A DNA stretch of 64,000 nt from Cichorium intybus (Eukaryota; Streptophyta; Magnoliopsida; Asterales; Asteraceae), in the NCBI GenBank assembly GCA_023525715.1, contig CM042012.1, forward strand, positions 35,164,151-35,228,150, given 5' to 3'. This document shows positions 50,247-62,906 of this stretch, piece by piece (the first letter of the stretch is position 1; every line of letters starts with the position of its first letter). Under the pieces are notes generated by a model. It made no database searches, had not been told where the DNA came from, and saw nothing but the letters and a program-made list of their open reading frames with translations. A program made the translations under genes and the position numbers.

Positions 50247-50906
50247 CTAATTACTAAAACTAATATCATCCCTCAGTCCAATGCTCCGAGCATGCTGATT
50301 GTGCTTGATCCTACTCAGAGCCTTCGTCAAAGGATCTGCATGATTGTCTTCTGATGATACCCTCTTAACCAGGAGGTGACCTTCTTCTACCCGATGTCGA
50401 ATATAGTGGTACTTTCTGTTGATATGCCTGGAATTTCCATGATCTAGCAGTTCCTTTGTCAAAGCGACCGCTCCTTCGTTATCGCAGAATATTTCCATCG
50501 GCTCCTGAATACTCGGGACAACCCCAAGGTCACTGATAAAGTTTCTCAGCCAAGCCGCTTCCTTAGACGCTTCACTCGCTGCTATGTACTCTGATTTGCA
50601 CGTTGAATCAGCCACCGTTTCTTGCTTGGAACTTTTCTAAGTAACCGGTCCACCATTTAAGAGAAACACCCAGCCCGACTAAGACCGACCATTGTCTCTA
50701 TCTGTCTGGAAGCTGGCATCTGTGTATCCACTCACCTTTAAGTCATCACTGCCACCAAGGACTAACACCATGTTCTTTGTCCTTCACAGATACTTAAGTA
50801 TGTTCTTTACCGCTATCCAATATGCTTTACCATGATTTCCCTGGTACCGACTAACCATGCTCAGTGTAAAGGATACGTTGGGACGAGTACATGTCATAGC
50901 ATACAT
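50247..50906 (-). pseudogene. element D pol, RT end and RNase H
   Basis: Continuation, after element B, of the pol gene whose front part ends at 58262. From 50906 down: MYAMTCTRPNVSFTLSMVSR, a damaged stretch with stops, then an open 122-codon segment (50615-50247) with CKSEYIAASEASKEAAWLRN, IFCDNEGAVALTKE and HINRKYHYIRHRVEEG. These are the RNase H motifs of copia elements. The stop at 50247 is the natural pol end. Confidence 0.85.
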
Positions 50907-51600
50907 TGTTGGATTAGGTGTCTAAGCCATGACTAATAATTTTTATTTACATAATTAATAGAAGCAAAGTCCATTTGGGTTGCCCTCATAGCTGGAGGTT
51001 TGGTAGAAAGTTCGGTAGAGAGAAAGGTTGGTTTATTATGAGATTAATAAATCAATAGAAATAAAAGATATGGTTTGTTAATATATTAAAGTGATAATAT
51101 ATTAATTAGAAACTATATTGATAGATTAATAATTAATCAGGAATTAATTAGATTAATTTCTGTGGCATTAATTAGATTAATCAGGAAGTCAGGGATTAAA
51201 GTCGTACAAATTCAATAGTTGAATTGCGGCGCGCGGCGCGCTAATGAATAGGCCGCGGCGCGCGTACGTATAATCCGGAAAATGGCTGACGGCTAGGGTT
51301 TCTTGTTTCCCTATAAATAGGGACCCCTAGACCTCATTATTTGGTGCTTATTCTATTATTCTCTCTGGAATTTTCGTGACCTTCCTCTGGCTCCCTGGGT
51401 GTGATCTCATTTGAGGCAGGACACTTGTGCTGCTTAGCTTCAAGATTAAAACTAAAGGTTAGTTTTTCTGATTTATTCTTTTAGTTAATTTTGTTTGGCC
51501 TTTAGGAATTAGTTACATGTTCAAAGTAAGAAAACATAGATCTTTTCTAGGTTGCATGTAAACTTAGGTTATTTAGTTCATGGTTGCAGAAAACCTTTCA
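50907..51600 (+). repeat. 5' LTR of element B
   Basis: Starts TGTTGGATTAGG, ends CCTTTCA. TATA box CTATAAATA at 51311-51319. A CpG-rich palindromic patch (GCGGCGCGCGGCGCGC) lies at about 51226-51270. Confidence 0.95.
51311..51319 (+). promoter_or_regulatory. LTR TATA box, element B
   Basis: CTATAAATA in a local palindrome CCCTATAAATAGGG, also present in the 3' LTR. Confidence 0.7.
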
Positions 51601-51601
51601 G

Positions 51602-51613
51602 TGGTATCAGAGC
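51602..51613 (+). promoter_or_regulatory. primer-binding site, element B
   Basis: TGGTATCAGAGC, one base after the LTR; tRNA-Met type. Confidence 0.9.
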
Positions 51614-52505
51614 GTTTGATTGTTTTCTTATTGAATTGCTGTAATAGTTTTCCTAATTAGGGTTTAAAGTTTATACCTATTTGGCCTAAATTTCGATTTT
51701 AGGGTTTAGTTTTTTTTTTGAAACCCTAGCCCTCCCCCCCTCTTTTTTGATTTTCTGCTTAGGGTTTTGGAAGGTTTTCTAATTTTTGGTAATTTTAATT
51801 GGTTAATTAAATGGATAACCTTAAACCCAGTTTGTTTGAATTCGATAATTAGGGGTTTAAGGTAGGTTTAAATTGATTTGATTAATTTGAAAAAACCTAT
51901 CTACATTTGAATTAATTTAATTAATTGTTTAATTAAAAGATAATTCAAGGGATTTAATTTAATTTTGATTTAATGGTTAAATTTTGAAAATTAAAGGATA
52001 AATCCTAAAATATTTTTAAAAGGTTTAAAATATCTAGATTTAATTAATTTAATTAATAGTTTAATTAAAAGATAAATTAAATCAAATTAAAGGTTTAATT
52101 TAATTTGAAATTTAATAGTTAAATTTCAGGAAATTAAAAGATAAACCAGGAATATTTTAAAAGATTCAAAATACATCTTATATATATTATTAAAGGTTAA
52201 TACTATATGTATAAGATAAATTGGTTAGTCAAATCATCAGTAGGCCTCATTCACGAAGCTGGTCTATAAAGTGGGTATAAGGAGACTGCCTATAAAATGG
52301 CGGTCTAATGGGTGTTCACTCTCACCCACCGCTCATCGGATCAGTGGAGGGTCGTTAGCCGAACGGGTTTGATAGGACCGCTTAATCATTAAAAGTATAA
52401 TGATCAAAGTACTAGAACCATTTACAAAAATCCCAATCTAGTTACTTTAGGAAAAATGTGAATTTGATGCTAATCCATGAAGTTGCACATTGCACTTTAT
52501 GAAAC

Positions 52506-52622
52506 GTTGCTGGAGCGTGTGTGGGTTACCTGCACACCAATGGGGGTTCATAAAGAGTGGCAATGGGTTTCTCGGGTGTTATCATTGTTGATGGAGCGTG
52601 TGTGGTTAACCGGCACATCAAT
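52506..52622 (+). repeat. covarying hairpin motifs B1 and B2
   Basis: B1 52506-52541 has arms GTTGCTG and CACCAAT (one mismatch, one G-T). B2 52587-52622 has arms GTTGATG and CATCAAT (six pairs plus G-T). Same 22-nt core and spacing as in element A. Confidence 0.85.
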
Positions 52623-52949
52623 TTAAGATGATAATGGACCCCGAGAGTACCAAGCTAATTTGCATGGTTATTCACACCCGGTTTGTGATCCTCGGCATCC
52701 CAGTCACAAACGGTGGGGCATATCCGAGATTTAACATGTCATTGAACAGTTCAATGAATCTCACAGATCTAGGAATTTCATAAGACTGAAATTGATAAAA
52801 GTTATTTACCTTAATGACCACTGTGTTGTGACTACGACATCCCTCTTCACAGCATAGTTGGGGTATTTTGGATCCTAGCCTTGTTAAATAATATATATTG
52901 GGTAATTATTTAAAAGGATTAATTAAACGAATAAATTCAAATTTTATAT

Positions 52950-53897
52950 ATGTCTGAAGAAAATGTCATTCTCCTCCTTCTCCTCCTTCACCCATTTCTA
53001 AGAACTTCAGAAAGCACCTGTTTAGTATGGTAAGGCTGACTGGCTTGAACTATGTGATATGGTTTTGCAATTAGAGAATAGTTCTTAGTTTTGCTGGCGA
53101 ACCATATCCGACTGAGTGTCCGCTCCCAAACATGGCATCACACAGCAGCTTGTGATGAGCATGACTCCTTGACTATTAAGTCCAAGGAAGTTCGTTGCCT
53201 TATGCTATTGATCATTAACCCCGAGTTCCGCAGGGATTTAGAATTCCTGGGGTCTGATAAGTTAGCACAACTAGTTCAGGAAAGGTTCCGTGAACTGGTT
53301 GAATAAAGGGAACAAACTAGGATCTTCAAAGAGCTTGAAGTTGCAAGCTAGAATGAAGTAGCACTAGTTTGCGTGTTCCCGAGATTGAGGGATACATAGG
53401 CGAACAGTATAAAACTGGTTTCCCTTTTTGATCGGGAGTTAAGCATTAGCTCAACTCGCTGATCTGTTCATCCAGATGAACAGAAAGGGTAACCGGATAA
53501 GACAATCGTGGAAGTGCATTCAATGTCGACTCTGTATGAATCGTTCATGGAGAAGCATAGTTCCATCAATTTAGCTGCTTCATGATTGAGTCCAGTATTA
53601 AGGTGCATCAAGAAATGATCCAAATCGTCTGGACCGATTGTTCGATGTTTCAAACTGGGAATCCACAAGGTGGGACACAGTCACAGAAAGATTGGAAAAA
53701 TGCTCCAAAGCCAAACCGTTTGGTAAACTCATAAATATCTTAGAATTCAGAACACTTGATCCTCATTTCCTTGATACAGGATGTGTTTCACACATTTGCT
53801 CTGTATGCACGAACTCTGGAGGATGCGGGATGGTGTCGCACAGGAGCATATTTGGATTGGATCTGGAGCTCGTGCGGTTTTTGAGTTAAGCTAGATA
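52950..53897 (+). pseudogene. copia gag and protease remnant, element B
   Basis: Collinear with 5603-6509. Segments include LTGLNYVIWF-like text near 53035, EFLGSDKLAQLVQERFRELV (53091-53306) and the protease-like DTGCVSHICS near 53773. Frames shift several times and no zinc knuckle remains. Some defects are shared with element A. Confidence 0.75.
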
Positions 53898-55446
53898 TTT
53901 GTTCTTGTTATTAGTTTATAGATACATACGACATGGATTCGCATAGTACATTGTTCTGAGGATAATTCTGGTTTAATGAAATATTTTTTGAAACATGATT
54001 GTTTTAATTGTCCTCGAAATGTTGTGTGAATGTGTTGATGACGTAAATGGTAATAACTTGAATGTTGATACATCCAATGGGATTGGATTTGTAAATTGTG
54101 TTCTTTATGATTGTTAAAGTGAATTTTATGAGAATCACTTCAACCAAAGGTCCAGTTGGACACGACTTTGGAATCATTTGACTTAGAGTCACATGATGAA
54201 TTGAGTGCTTAATAAAATTAATTGTGGCAAGAAAGGAATCGCCTAAAGATCCAATGGATAGGATTTTGGAATCAGTTGACTTGGAGTCAGGTGATGATTG
54301 CATGTCTTGAACAATATTAACAAAGTCATAAATTTACATGGAACTGTAAAGGTATTAAGATTTTGAGCAACAGACACATAAGTTACTGTGTATTGCTCAA
54401 ATCTTCGAACAGAACACGATTAGTTATGCTTCATGATATTTGCCAAATGGTTTGACAAATATGGCTTCGTTTATCGGAATAAGTGATTGATTGGAACCTT
54501 GAAGTGTTTAAGGATTTCAAAGGAAGTATAAGATCAACAGAACCTGAGTAATAACATAGACTGAGAAAATGTTTCACAGTTTATCCTCTTCCAAGAACAC
54601 TAATGGTTATAATGTGTCTTAGGGAAGATGATGGAGCATTGATCGAAATAGTTTTGACCCTCGGTGTATAAGATACACTGGATACATTTCCGACTAATAT
54701 TTCAATGAATTGAATATTCAACCAGTCAGACCGCAGAAGCCATATTCCGACCACATCTTAGACTAAGTAGGTTATGTTGAAACTGTCTGAAATGTAAAGC
54801 TGGGATCGTCCCACTAGTACATAGAAAGTCCAGAGTCATGTAGCATTCGTCTGAATCTCATGATAAGCCTGAAACTGATCAGCAATGTCGTTTCATTGGC
54901 CACTCCGGTTATCCTTTGAAAGAAGAGTACTTTTAGAAAGAACTCAAGTTCTAAGGAAACAGTGGGAGTAAGAATAATTCTGAATGAGTTCAGGGATTAG
55001 CCAAGTGAAAGAACCTTTAATCACCACTGGGACTTGACCATGAATTAGATTCCTGTTAAACCTGACATACCCTCTCTTCGCTTGACCAGTAGTTATTGTC
55101 ACTGTCATAAGGAGTTATGATTTGGGTGATATACCGGGTAGTGGTAAAACACTAAAGATGGTACGGATAAATAATCCGACTGCTGGAAGCATTGGTGAGC
55201 CCAGTTGCTGCCAAATAAGAGAACCTTACCGCGAGACACAGTCTATGTGACAGTTTGATTGATCTTTACAACTGGTCTAGGAACCAGTGGGAGTAATTGA
55301 ATCATCAAAAGAAGGGAACATAGAAATGTACTTACAGAACATCTGGTTGAATGAGTCATCACTTGGAGTCAAGCAATTGATTATGAGAGAAGCACTCTCA
55401 ATAGAAGATGTAATCTGAGAGGATTCTGCGTGGCATAGTGTGAGTC

Positions 55447-55482
55447 GTTAGTGGAGCGTGTGTGGTTTACCGGCACACTAAT
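55447..55482 (+). repeat. covarying hairpin motif B3
   Basis: Arms GTTAGTG and CACTAAT; counterpart of A3. Confidence 0.85.
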
Positions 55483-56449
55483 AGGGACTCACATAGAGCA
55501 TGCCATCACAAAAGGTACATGGCCCCGGGATTCGTCCCATGGGCATCTCGCAAGAAAGAATATTCAGATTCTTAAAATAGGCCAAAAGGTTTGGATTTTG
55601 TGAATAGCCTGAAAGATTTCCTTTAATATGTCGGAAAGGTTTGAATTTCGGTTTCGCAAAATGTGCCATAAGTTCTGGATTTTGTGAATAGTCCGAAAGA
55701 GTCATATAACGGTGTCAAAGCCAGTGGGAGTATCGTTGTTATCTGCTATCATTGTATGTGGGTTACATACTGATTCTAGGAAACGTCTCTTATCATTACA
55801 AAGTGTAATGACTTGGTGTTAAGAAACGGTTCGCTATGAAAGACTTTAAGAGATACAACATACTCAGGTGGTTGTGAACATCTATTAGATAGATCAGAAT
55901 TCTGCCAATATGATCTTGATGAGATTCAAGATGCATAACCCCAGGAATGGAGTTTCATGTCATTGCAAAGTGTAATAAATTAGCATGAAAGAAACAATAA
56001 GGTGCAGCAAATTTAAGTAGTTCATAGACATCTATCAGATAGATGAGACTGACAGTATTGACTTAGCCGTTGAGAATATGATCTTGATGGGATTCAAGAT
56101 GCATAAGAAAGAGTCCCCAAAAGGAAATGGTTTCCGGAAATCATGACACAAGGATTATTGGTAATCTTAGGATTCCGAAAGGGCTTGGAATAAGATTACA
56201 TCAGGTTCCACGAGCCTGTTGGATCAATCAGAAGTGTTATGAACATATCCTGATGACTTGATGCTTAGAGCATGGTGAGTTGGTTTCAGGATATGACCTG
56301 GCTGAAAGTACTAAATGGATTTTTGAACACACGTGAGAAATCATTGGGAAATGATTAGGGTGAACGATTTGAAAAGAGTTTCAAATCAGTAATTGGTTAC
56401 ACCAGGACGTGGTATTGTAGGAATTCATGGTTAAAGAGTTTCGTTGGTT

Positions 56450-56485
56450 TCTGATGGAGCGCGTGTGGTTCACCGGCACATCATG
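56450..56485 (+). repeat. covarying hairpin motif B4
   Basis: Arms TCTGATG and CATCATG, five inner pairs; counterpart of A4. Confidence 0.8.
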
Positions 56486-57582
56486 ATACCTCGAAATAGT
56501 ATTAGGGTGTAGTCATGTAGACTATAGATCCCGAGAACTATGGGTAGTCACAGTACACATCACCGGAATGGAGTTGTGAGAGAGAATGACAAAATGACAA
56601 ATTGAGATATCATCGGAAGAGTATCCGATAGGATCATCTGCAATAAAGTGTATAAGTGTTAGACACTTGGATACATAGAAAGAGTGAAAAGGTCATAGAC
56701 ATAGATATAAAAGGCTTGAATTGAAAGCTTAAAAGAGAATAAGAAACCGATAATAGTTATGATAAATCCGACTTGGTGATTACCTCGTGGAGACTTGGTA
56801 ATAAGCAGGAGTAGCTGCCAGTCAAATTTTATGTTTCACTTTTGCATGTTTACTTCCTGAATAATTGGATTATTCAAATATCCACAGTCGTTCATACTCT
56901 TAGGGAGTAATTATGAAGGAAGACTGTCATGAATTGGTTTGTAGATTGTCTAAGGAGTTAGACATAGCAATAAGATTGCTGCAACGTTCATGAGTACTTG
57001 GAAATGGAGATTTGAGTATTGGATAAACCCGCGCTCAATGGATTGCTTCATGGATTATATCACGAGCAATGTTGAGACGATAATATCTTATGGTCTTAAA
57101 GTTGAGAGATATGAGTTATAATTTGCAAGGCGGTTGTTCATTGATAGTACGAAAACGGATCGGTAACTCGGTGTTATAAAACGTGCCGTTGTGAGTGATT
57201 TGTCGGGTAAAAGATATAACATATTAGTCGAAGCTTATTCGTCCCTTGACCCAGACGGGAAACAGATATATGTTGGCCACTCGATGATTTTGAAGTTGAC
57301 TGAAGCGCTGGCCAGCCAGGACTGAATTGATTCGTTCAATTAGAAGTCTAAAAGTCATAAGCAAAATCGGAAATCGGGAAACAGTGTGTCAGACAGAGAT
57401 TGGTCTTAATCCATGTCTCATGTCTGAAAATATCTTGTTGGATGGAGGATCATCTGATCACTTATCTATGGACAGAACTGACTAGGTCAGAGTTCGGCAG
57501 CAGTTTCTAGGAAGCTACAGTTTGCTGATTAATTAGAGGTTAAATTGGTAATTATAGTCATAGACTTATCCAAGTGGGAGAC

Positions 57583-58261
57583 TGTTGGATTAGGTGTCTA
57601 AGCCATGACTAATAATTAATAGAAGCAAAGTCCATTTGGGTTGCCCTCATAGCTGGAGGTTTGGTAGAAAGTTCGGTAGAGAGAAAGGTTGGTTTATTAT
57701 AGGATTAATAAATCAATAGAAATAAAAGATATGGTTTGTTAATATATTAAAGTGATAATATATTAATTAGAAACTATATTGATTGATTAATAATTAATCA
57801 GGAATTAATTAGATTAATTTCTGTGGCATTAATTAGATTAATCAGGAAGTCAGGGATTAAAGTCGTACAAATTCAATAGTTGAATTGCGGCGCGCGGCGC
57901 GCCAATGTATAGGCCGCGGTGCGCATACGTATAATCCGGAAAATGGCTGACGGCTAGGGTTTCTTGTTTCCCTATAAATAGGGACCCCTAGACCTCATTA
58001 TTTGGTGCTCATTCTATTATTCTCTCTGGAATTTTTGTGACCTTCCTCTGGCTCCCTGGGTGTGATCTCATTTGAGGCAGGACACTTGTGCTGCTTAGCT
58101 TCAAGATTAAAACTAAAGGTTAGTTTTTCTGATTTATTATTTTAGTTAATTTTGTTTGGCCTTTAGGAATTAGTTACATGTTCAAAGTAAGAAAACATAG
58201 ATCTTTTCTAGGTTGCATGTGAACTTAGGTTATTTAGTTCATGGTTGCAGAAAACATGTCA
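57583..58261 (+). repeat. 3' LTR of element B
   Basis: Partner of 50907-51600. It lacks about 15 bp near its start and ends CATGTCA instead of CTTTTCA-type sequence. Confidence 0.93.
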
Positions 58262-61200
58262 TACATGATCGACCCTACTGCCAAAGCATATGGTACCCGA
58301 CTCATCTCAGCTATTTCCTCATCGGTACTCGGACTTTGAGTCTTACTCAACTTGGCATTACTTTGGATATGTAGCTCTCCCTTCTTGGAATTTTCCATAC
58401 TAAACCTCTTTAGTACCTTTTCCAAGTATGTACACTGACTAAGACCTATAAGTCTTTTCATCTATCTCTTAATATTCTTATCCCTAGAATATAGGCAGAT
58501 TCTCCAAGGTCTTTCATGGCGAAACACTTCCCGAGCCAAGACTTAACATCTTACAAGGTTGGAACGTCGTTTCCCACGAGCAGTATGTTATCTACATACA
58601 GCACCAGAAAAGTGACTATACTCCCACTAGCCTTGACATATACACAGGACTCATCCTCACTCCTAGAGAAGCCAAATTCTTTGACTTTCTCATGGAAGCA
58701 AATATTCCAACTGCGAGAAGCTTGTTTCAATCCGTATATTGATTTCTCAAGCTTACACACCTTGTTAGGATGCTTTGTGTCTATAAAACTTTCTGGCTGA
58801 TTCATGTAAACATCCTCAGTCAACTTTCCGTTAAGGAAAGCGGTTTTGACATCCATCTGCCAGATTTCATAATCATGAAACGCAGCTATGGCAAGAATAA
58901 TCCTAATAGATTTGATCTTGGCTACTGGTGAGAAGGTTTCATCATAATCAACCCCCGGGGTTTGGGTGAATCCCTTCGCGACCAGATGAGCTTTAAAGGT
59001 GTGTACCTTTCCATCCATGTCGGTTTTCTTCTTGAAGATCCACTTGCACCCGACTGTCTTTCGACCCGACACATTGTTAACCAAGTTCCAAACTTGGTTG
59101 TCATACATGGACTTTATCTCGCTGTCCATTGCCTCTTTTCACTTGGCAGACTCGGGGACCGCCACTGCTTCACGGTAGTTAAGCTGGTTCATCCAAATTT
59201 GTCAATGTGCGATCACTGACAAACGTGTCACCATCCGTAGTTATATGGAAACCATAAAACTCGGGTGGCATGCTAACTCTACCCGAATGCCTAAGAGGCA
59301 ATGAAATGTCAGTTGGTCCAACAGGAACCTCTTCCTCATGTTGGTGGCTAGTTTCTCCTAAGGTTGTTTCATCGGGCGTCTCCTGAATTTCTTCGAGATC
59401 GATTGTACTCCCACTATCCTCTTTGGAAATGAGCTCTCTCTCTCGAAAGACTCCTCGTCTAGCTACAAAGACCACGTCCTCGCTTGGTCTGTAGAACAAG
59501 TATCCAAATGACAGTTTCGGGTATCCGATGAAATATCACCTCTCACTTCTTTCTGCAAGTTTGTCTTGAGTCTCTCGTCTCACGAAAGCCTCACAACCCC
59601 AGACTTTGATGTGTGCCAACGAGGGAACTTTCCCCGTCCACATCTCGTGAGGTGTTATAGCAACCTTCTTGGTTGGGACAAGGTTAAGGATATGGGCGGC
59701 AGTCTCTAAGGCGTACCCCCATAAATGGATTGGAAGTGAAGCTCGATTCATCATGGAACGAACCATGTCCAACAAGGTTCGGTTTCGACTCTCGGCAACA
59801 CCGTTTAACTATGGTGTTCTCGGAGGCGACAACTATGAAACAATTCCACATTCCTTAAGATAATATAGAAACTCGATACTAAGATACTCACCGCCTCTGT
59901 CGGATCTAAGCATCTTTATCTTTCTGCCTAATTGATTTTCTACTTCGTTTTTAAACTCTTTGAACTTTTCAAAGGTATCTGACTTGTGCTGATTAAGTAG
60001 ATATACCCATATCTACTAAAATGTCAGTGAAGGTCATATCTGACTTGTGCTGACTTGTGCCATCTTTTGTGGTTGTTCTGAAGGGACCACACACATCTGT
60101 GTGTATGATATCCAACAAACCTTCACCTCTTTCAAAGGAACCTTTGAATGGTGATTTTGTCATCTTGCCAAGTAAACAAGACTCGCATACATCATCCGAT
60201 TTAAGGTCCAATGATTCCAACACTCCATCCTTTTGGAGTTGGGCGATGCGTTTCTTATTAATATGGCCAAGGCGATAGTGCCATAAACACGCATTTTCTA
60301 TACCATTCGAAGAATCAATATGTAACATATTTTTACCACAATTGTCAACACACATAATAGTCTCATACACTCCATCACAAGGCAAAGCATTAAAGATAAA
60401 AAAATCATTTTTAAAAACTGAAATTGAACCATTCAATTTATCAAAATCATAATAAAACCTTGTCTGAACAATGCATGAAAAGAAATTATGTTTCTTGCCA
60501 TATCATCCGAATAACAACAATTATGTAATTCTAAACTAACTCTACTACTAAGAACTAGTCTATAGACTCCGATCTTGGTTACATGTGACGTTCGCCTATT
60601 GACCATGACCAGATTCAGTCTACCGTGCTCCAGCTCCATACTTTCCTTTAGGCCCTGCAAATCAGAACAGATATGAAAACCACATCCGGTATCAAGAACC
60701 CAAGAACAGGAAGAAGATGAGTTATTAGAAATTGTGTAAGTACCTGCTTGTGATGGCTTCACTTTGCCATCCTTGATGTCCTACAAGTACTTGGGGCAGC
60801 TTCTCTTCCAGTGACCCTTCTCTTTGCAATAAAAACAATCGGCTTCTTTTGGATTAGTAACATGCGGAATGCCGGAAGACTTGGCTCTCGGGGCACTGCT
60901 AGATGACCCGACATGAACCTTTTCCCTCCAATTTTGCTTAGGAGGGCCCTTCCTTTTCTTTCCATTTCCAGATCCAATTGCCAAGACGGGTTGACAAACC
61001 GAGGGTACACTTTTACCCTTCATCCCGTTCTCAGCAGTACGAAGCATGCGATGCAATTCAGCCAAAGTGGTCTGATTGTTGTTCAAATGGTAAGCCAGTC
61101 TGAACTAGTAATAAGAACTCGGCAAGGAGTTAAGCACTATATCAACGGCCAACTCCTCGTGTACGGGCATCGCAAGCTTCCTAAGCCGATCCACATAACC

Positions 61201-61647
61201 TTGCATCCTTTGCACGTGAGTGCAGATGGACTCTCCATCCCTAGGCTTGCTGTTAGTGAAATCCTTGACCACCTCGCACCTCTCGATGCGCTCTTGCTTA
61301 CGGAACTTTTCCGCGAGCTCTTTGTGCATCTCGTAGGGCTAGTAGTCCTCATAAATTCTTTGCAGTTCAGGGTTCATGGTAGCAATCATGATGCATGCCA
61401 CTTTGGTCGCATCATCCGAGTGCTTTTGGTACGAGGCAATTTCCTCAGGAGTAGCGGTATCTGGGTCAACTTCAACTAGCTCGGTTTCCAGAACATACTC
61501 TTTGTGTTCAAACCTTAGAGCCATCTTGATGTTACGGATCCAGTCATTGTAGTTAGTTCCGTCCAACGTCACTTTTGAGCACAATGACACGATTGAAGTG
61601 ACATTACCAGGGTTGGAGCGGGGAACGGTTTGGTCAACATAAGACAT
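58262..61647 (-). pseudogene. element D gag-pol, front part
   Basis: From ATG 61647: Gag start (MSYVDQTVPRSNPGNVTSIV; LDGTNYNDWIRNIKMALRFE) to a stop near 61339; Gag continues 61329-61105 and 61086-60781 with the zinc knuckle CFYCKEKGHWKRSC; protease DTGCGFHIC near 60690; pre-integrase LWHYRLGHINKKR with CESC (60436-59993); integrase with a local disruption near 60050 where CTGACTTGTG is repeated; integrase end and spacer (59775-59179); RT 59129-58551 with WQMDVKTAFLNG and a YVDN in place of YVDD; then 58461 to the element B junction. At least six stops or frameshifts make it nonfunctional. Confidence 0.88.
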
Positions 61648-62892
61648 CTATATAAGAAGAAGGTAGTTTTATTAGATACAATAAATAACCCTTATATTAA
61701 CCCAAGAATAAATATAAGGCTAGGATCCTACAATAACAATTCACAATATCGAAGAGGGATGCCGTAATCTTTATTGTAAATTTTATAAGGTATGCGAATG
61801 ACGATTCAGCCAATTCCACCGCGGAAACATAATCATATTATAATGGAATTCCTTGTTTCTTTTGAGATTTATTGAACTGTTCAATAGCATGTTTTAATCT
61901 CGGAATGCTCCACTGTTTGTGACTGGGATACCGAGGATCACAAACCGGGTGTGAATAACCATGCAAATTAGCTTGGTACTCTCGAAGTCAATTACCATCT
62001 CAAATTAATGTGCCGGTTAACCACACACGCTCCATCAATAATGGTAAAATCGAGAAACTCATTGCGACTCTTTGTGGACCCCAGTTGGCGTGCCGGTAAA
62101 CCACACACGCTCCACCAACGTTCCACAAAGTGCAATGTGCAATTCCATGGATTAGCATCAATTCACATTTTTGACATAAAGTAACTAGATTGGGATTTTG
62201 TTCAAGGTTCTAGTACTTTCAATTATAGCATTATACTTTTAAGAGCCTTAGCGATTCTATCAAACCCGTTCGGCTAACGACACTCGACTGACCAGGAGAG
62301 CGGTGGGTGAGAGTGGACACCCATTAGACTACCATTTTATAGGCAGTCGTCTTATACCCTCTTTATATGACAGTTTTGTGAATGAGGCCTACTAACGGTA
62401 AGACTAACCAATTTAATCTTATACAAATAATATTAACTTTTAATTATACTATGTATAAGATGTATTTTAATCTTATTAAAATATTTTAGGATTTAATCCT
62501 TTAATTTTTCACAAATTATCATATAATTTTTAAAATTAAATTTAAACCCTTTAAGTGATTTAATTTATCTTTTAATTAAACTATTAATTAAATTAATTAA
62601 ATCAAGGATATGCATCATAAAATTAATCAAATTAATTTCCTATCCTTATCCCTAAATCTCGAAAATTGCAAGCAGTGGATAAAGGGTTCCAGTTATTTAA
62701 TTATTCAACAATTACCAAAAATAACAACCTACTTATCCAAGGCAACTAGAAATCGAAAAAGGGAAGGGAGGAGGCTAGGGTTTTCGAAACCCTAGCCACC
62801 AAATCGACAATGGCCTCATGGTGGGTCTAATTTTCGCAAAACACCCATCATCATGCATAACAATTATATCAAATTCACAAGAAAAACAAATT
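61648..62892 (-). other. leader of element D
   Basis: Non-coding, about 1.25 kb, matching the leader of element A at 4381-5602 in reverse orientation. It includes hairpin motifs D1 (62084-62119) and D2 (62004-62039) and the block CCGAACGGGTTTGATAG. Confidence 0.85.
62004..62119 (-). repeat. covarying hairpin motifs D1 and D2
   Basis: On the minus strand D1 has arms GTTGGTG and CGCCAAC, and D2 has ATTGATG and CATTAAT. Each has one G-T pair, with the 22-nt core GAGCGTGTGTGG...CGGCA. Confidence 0.85.
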
Positions 62893-62905
62893 GGCTCTGA
62901 TACCA
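62893..62905 (-). promoter_or_regulatory. primer-binding site, element D
   Basis: Minus-strand TGGTATCAGAGCC next to the 5' LTR. Confidence 0.9.
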
Positions 62906-62906
62906 C

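Larger units (their letters stand above)
53898..57582 (+). other. element B: collapsed pol region and 3' UTR
   Basis: About 3.7 kb collinear with 6510-10101 of element A, including the ESFDL-like units (about 54130-54300), RT-like scraps near 55720-55950 and a partial second copy near 55960-56110. It holds hairpin motifs B3 (55447-55482) and B4 (56450-56485). No open frame of useful length. Confidence 0.7.
50907..58261 (+). mobile_element. Ty1/copia element B, nested in element D
   Basis: LTRs at 50907-51600 (694 bp) and 57583-58261 (679 bp) are nearly identical, apart from a short deletion near the start of the 3' copy and two changes in its last seven bases. The target duplication TACAT (50902-50906, 58262-58266) is exact and falls within the pol codons for MYAM of element D. 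Primer site TGGTATCAGAGC at 51602-51613; purine tract CCAAGTGGGAGAC before 57583. The interior is collinear with that of element A and equally defective. Confidence 0.95.
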
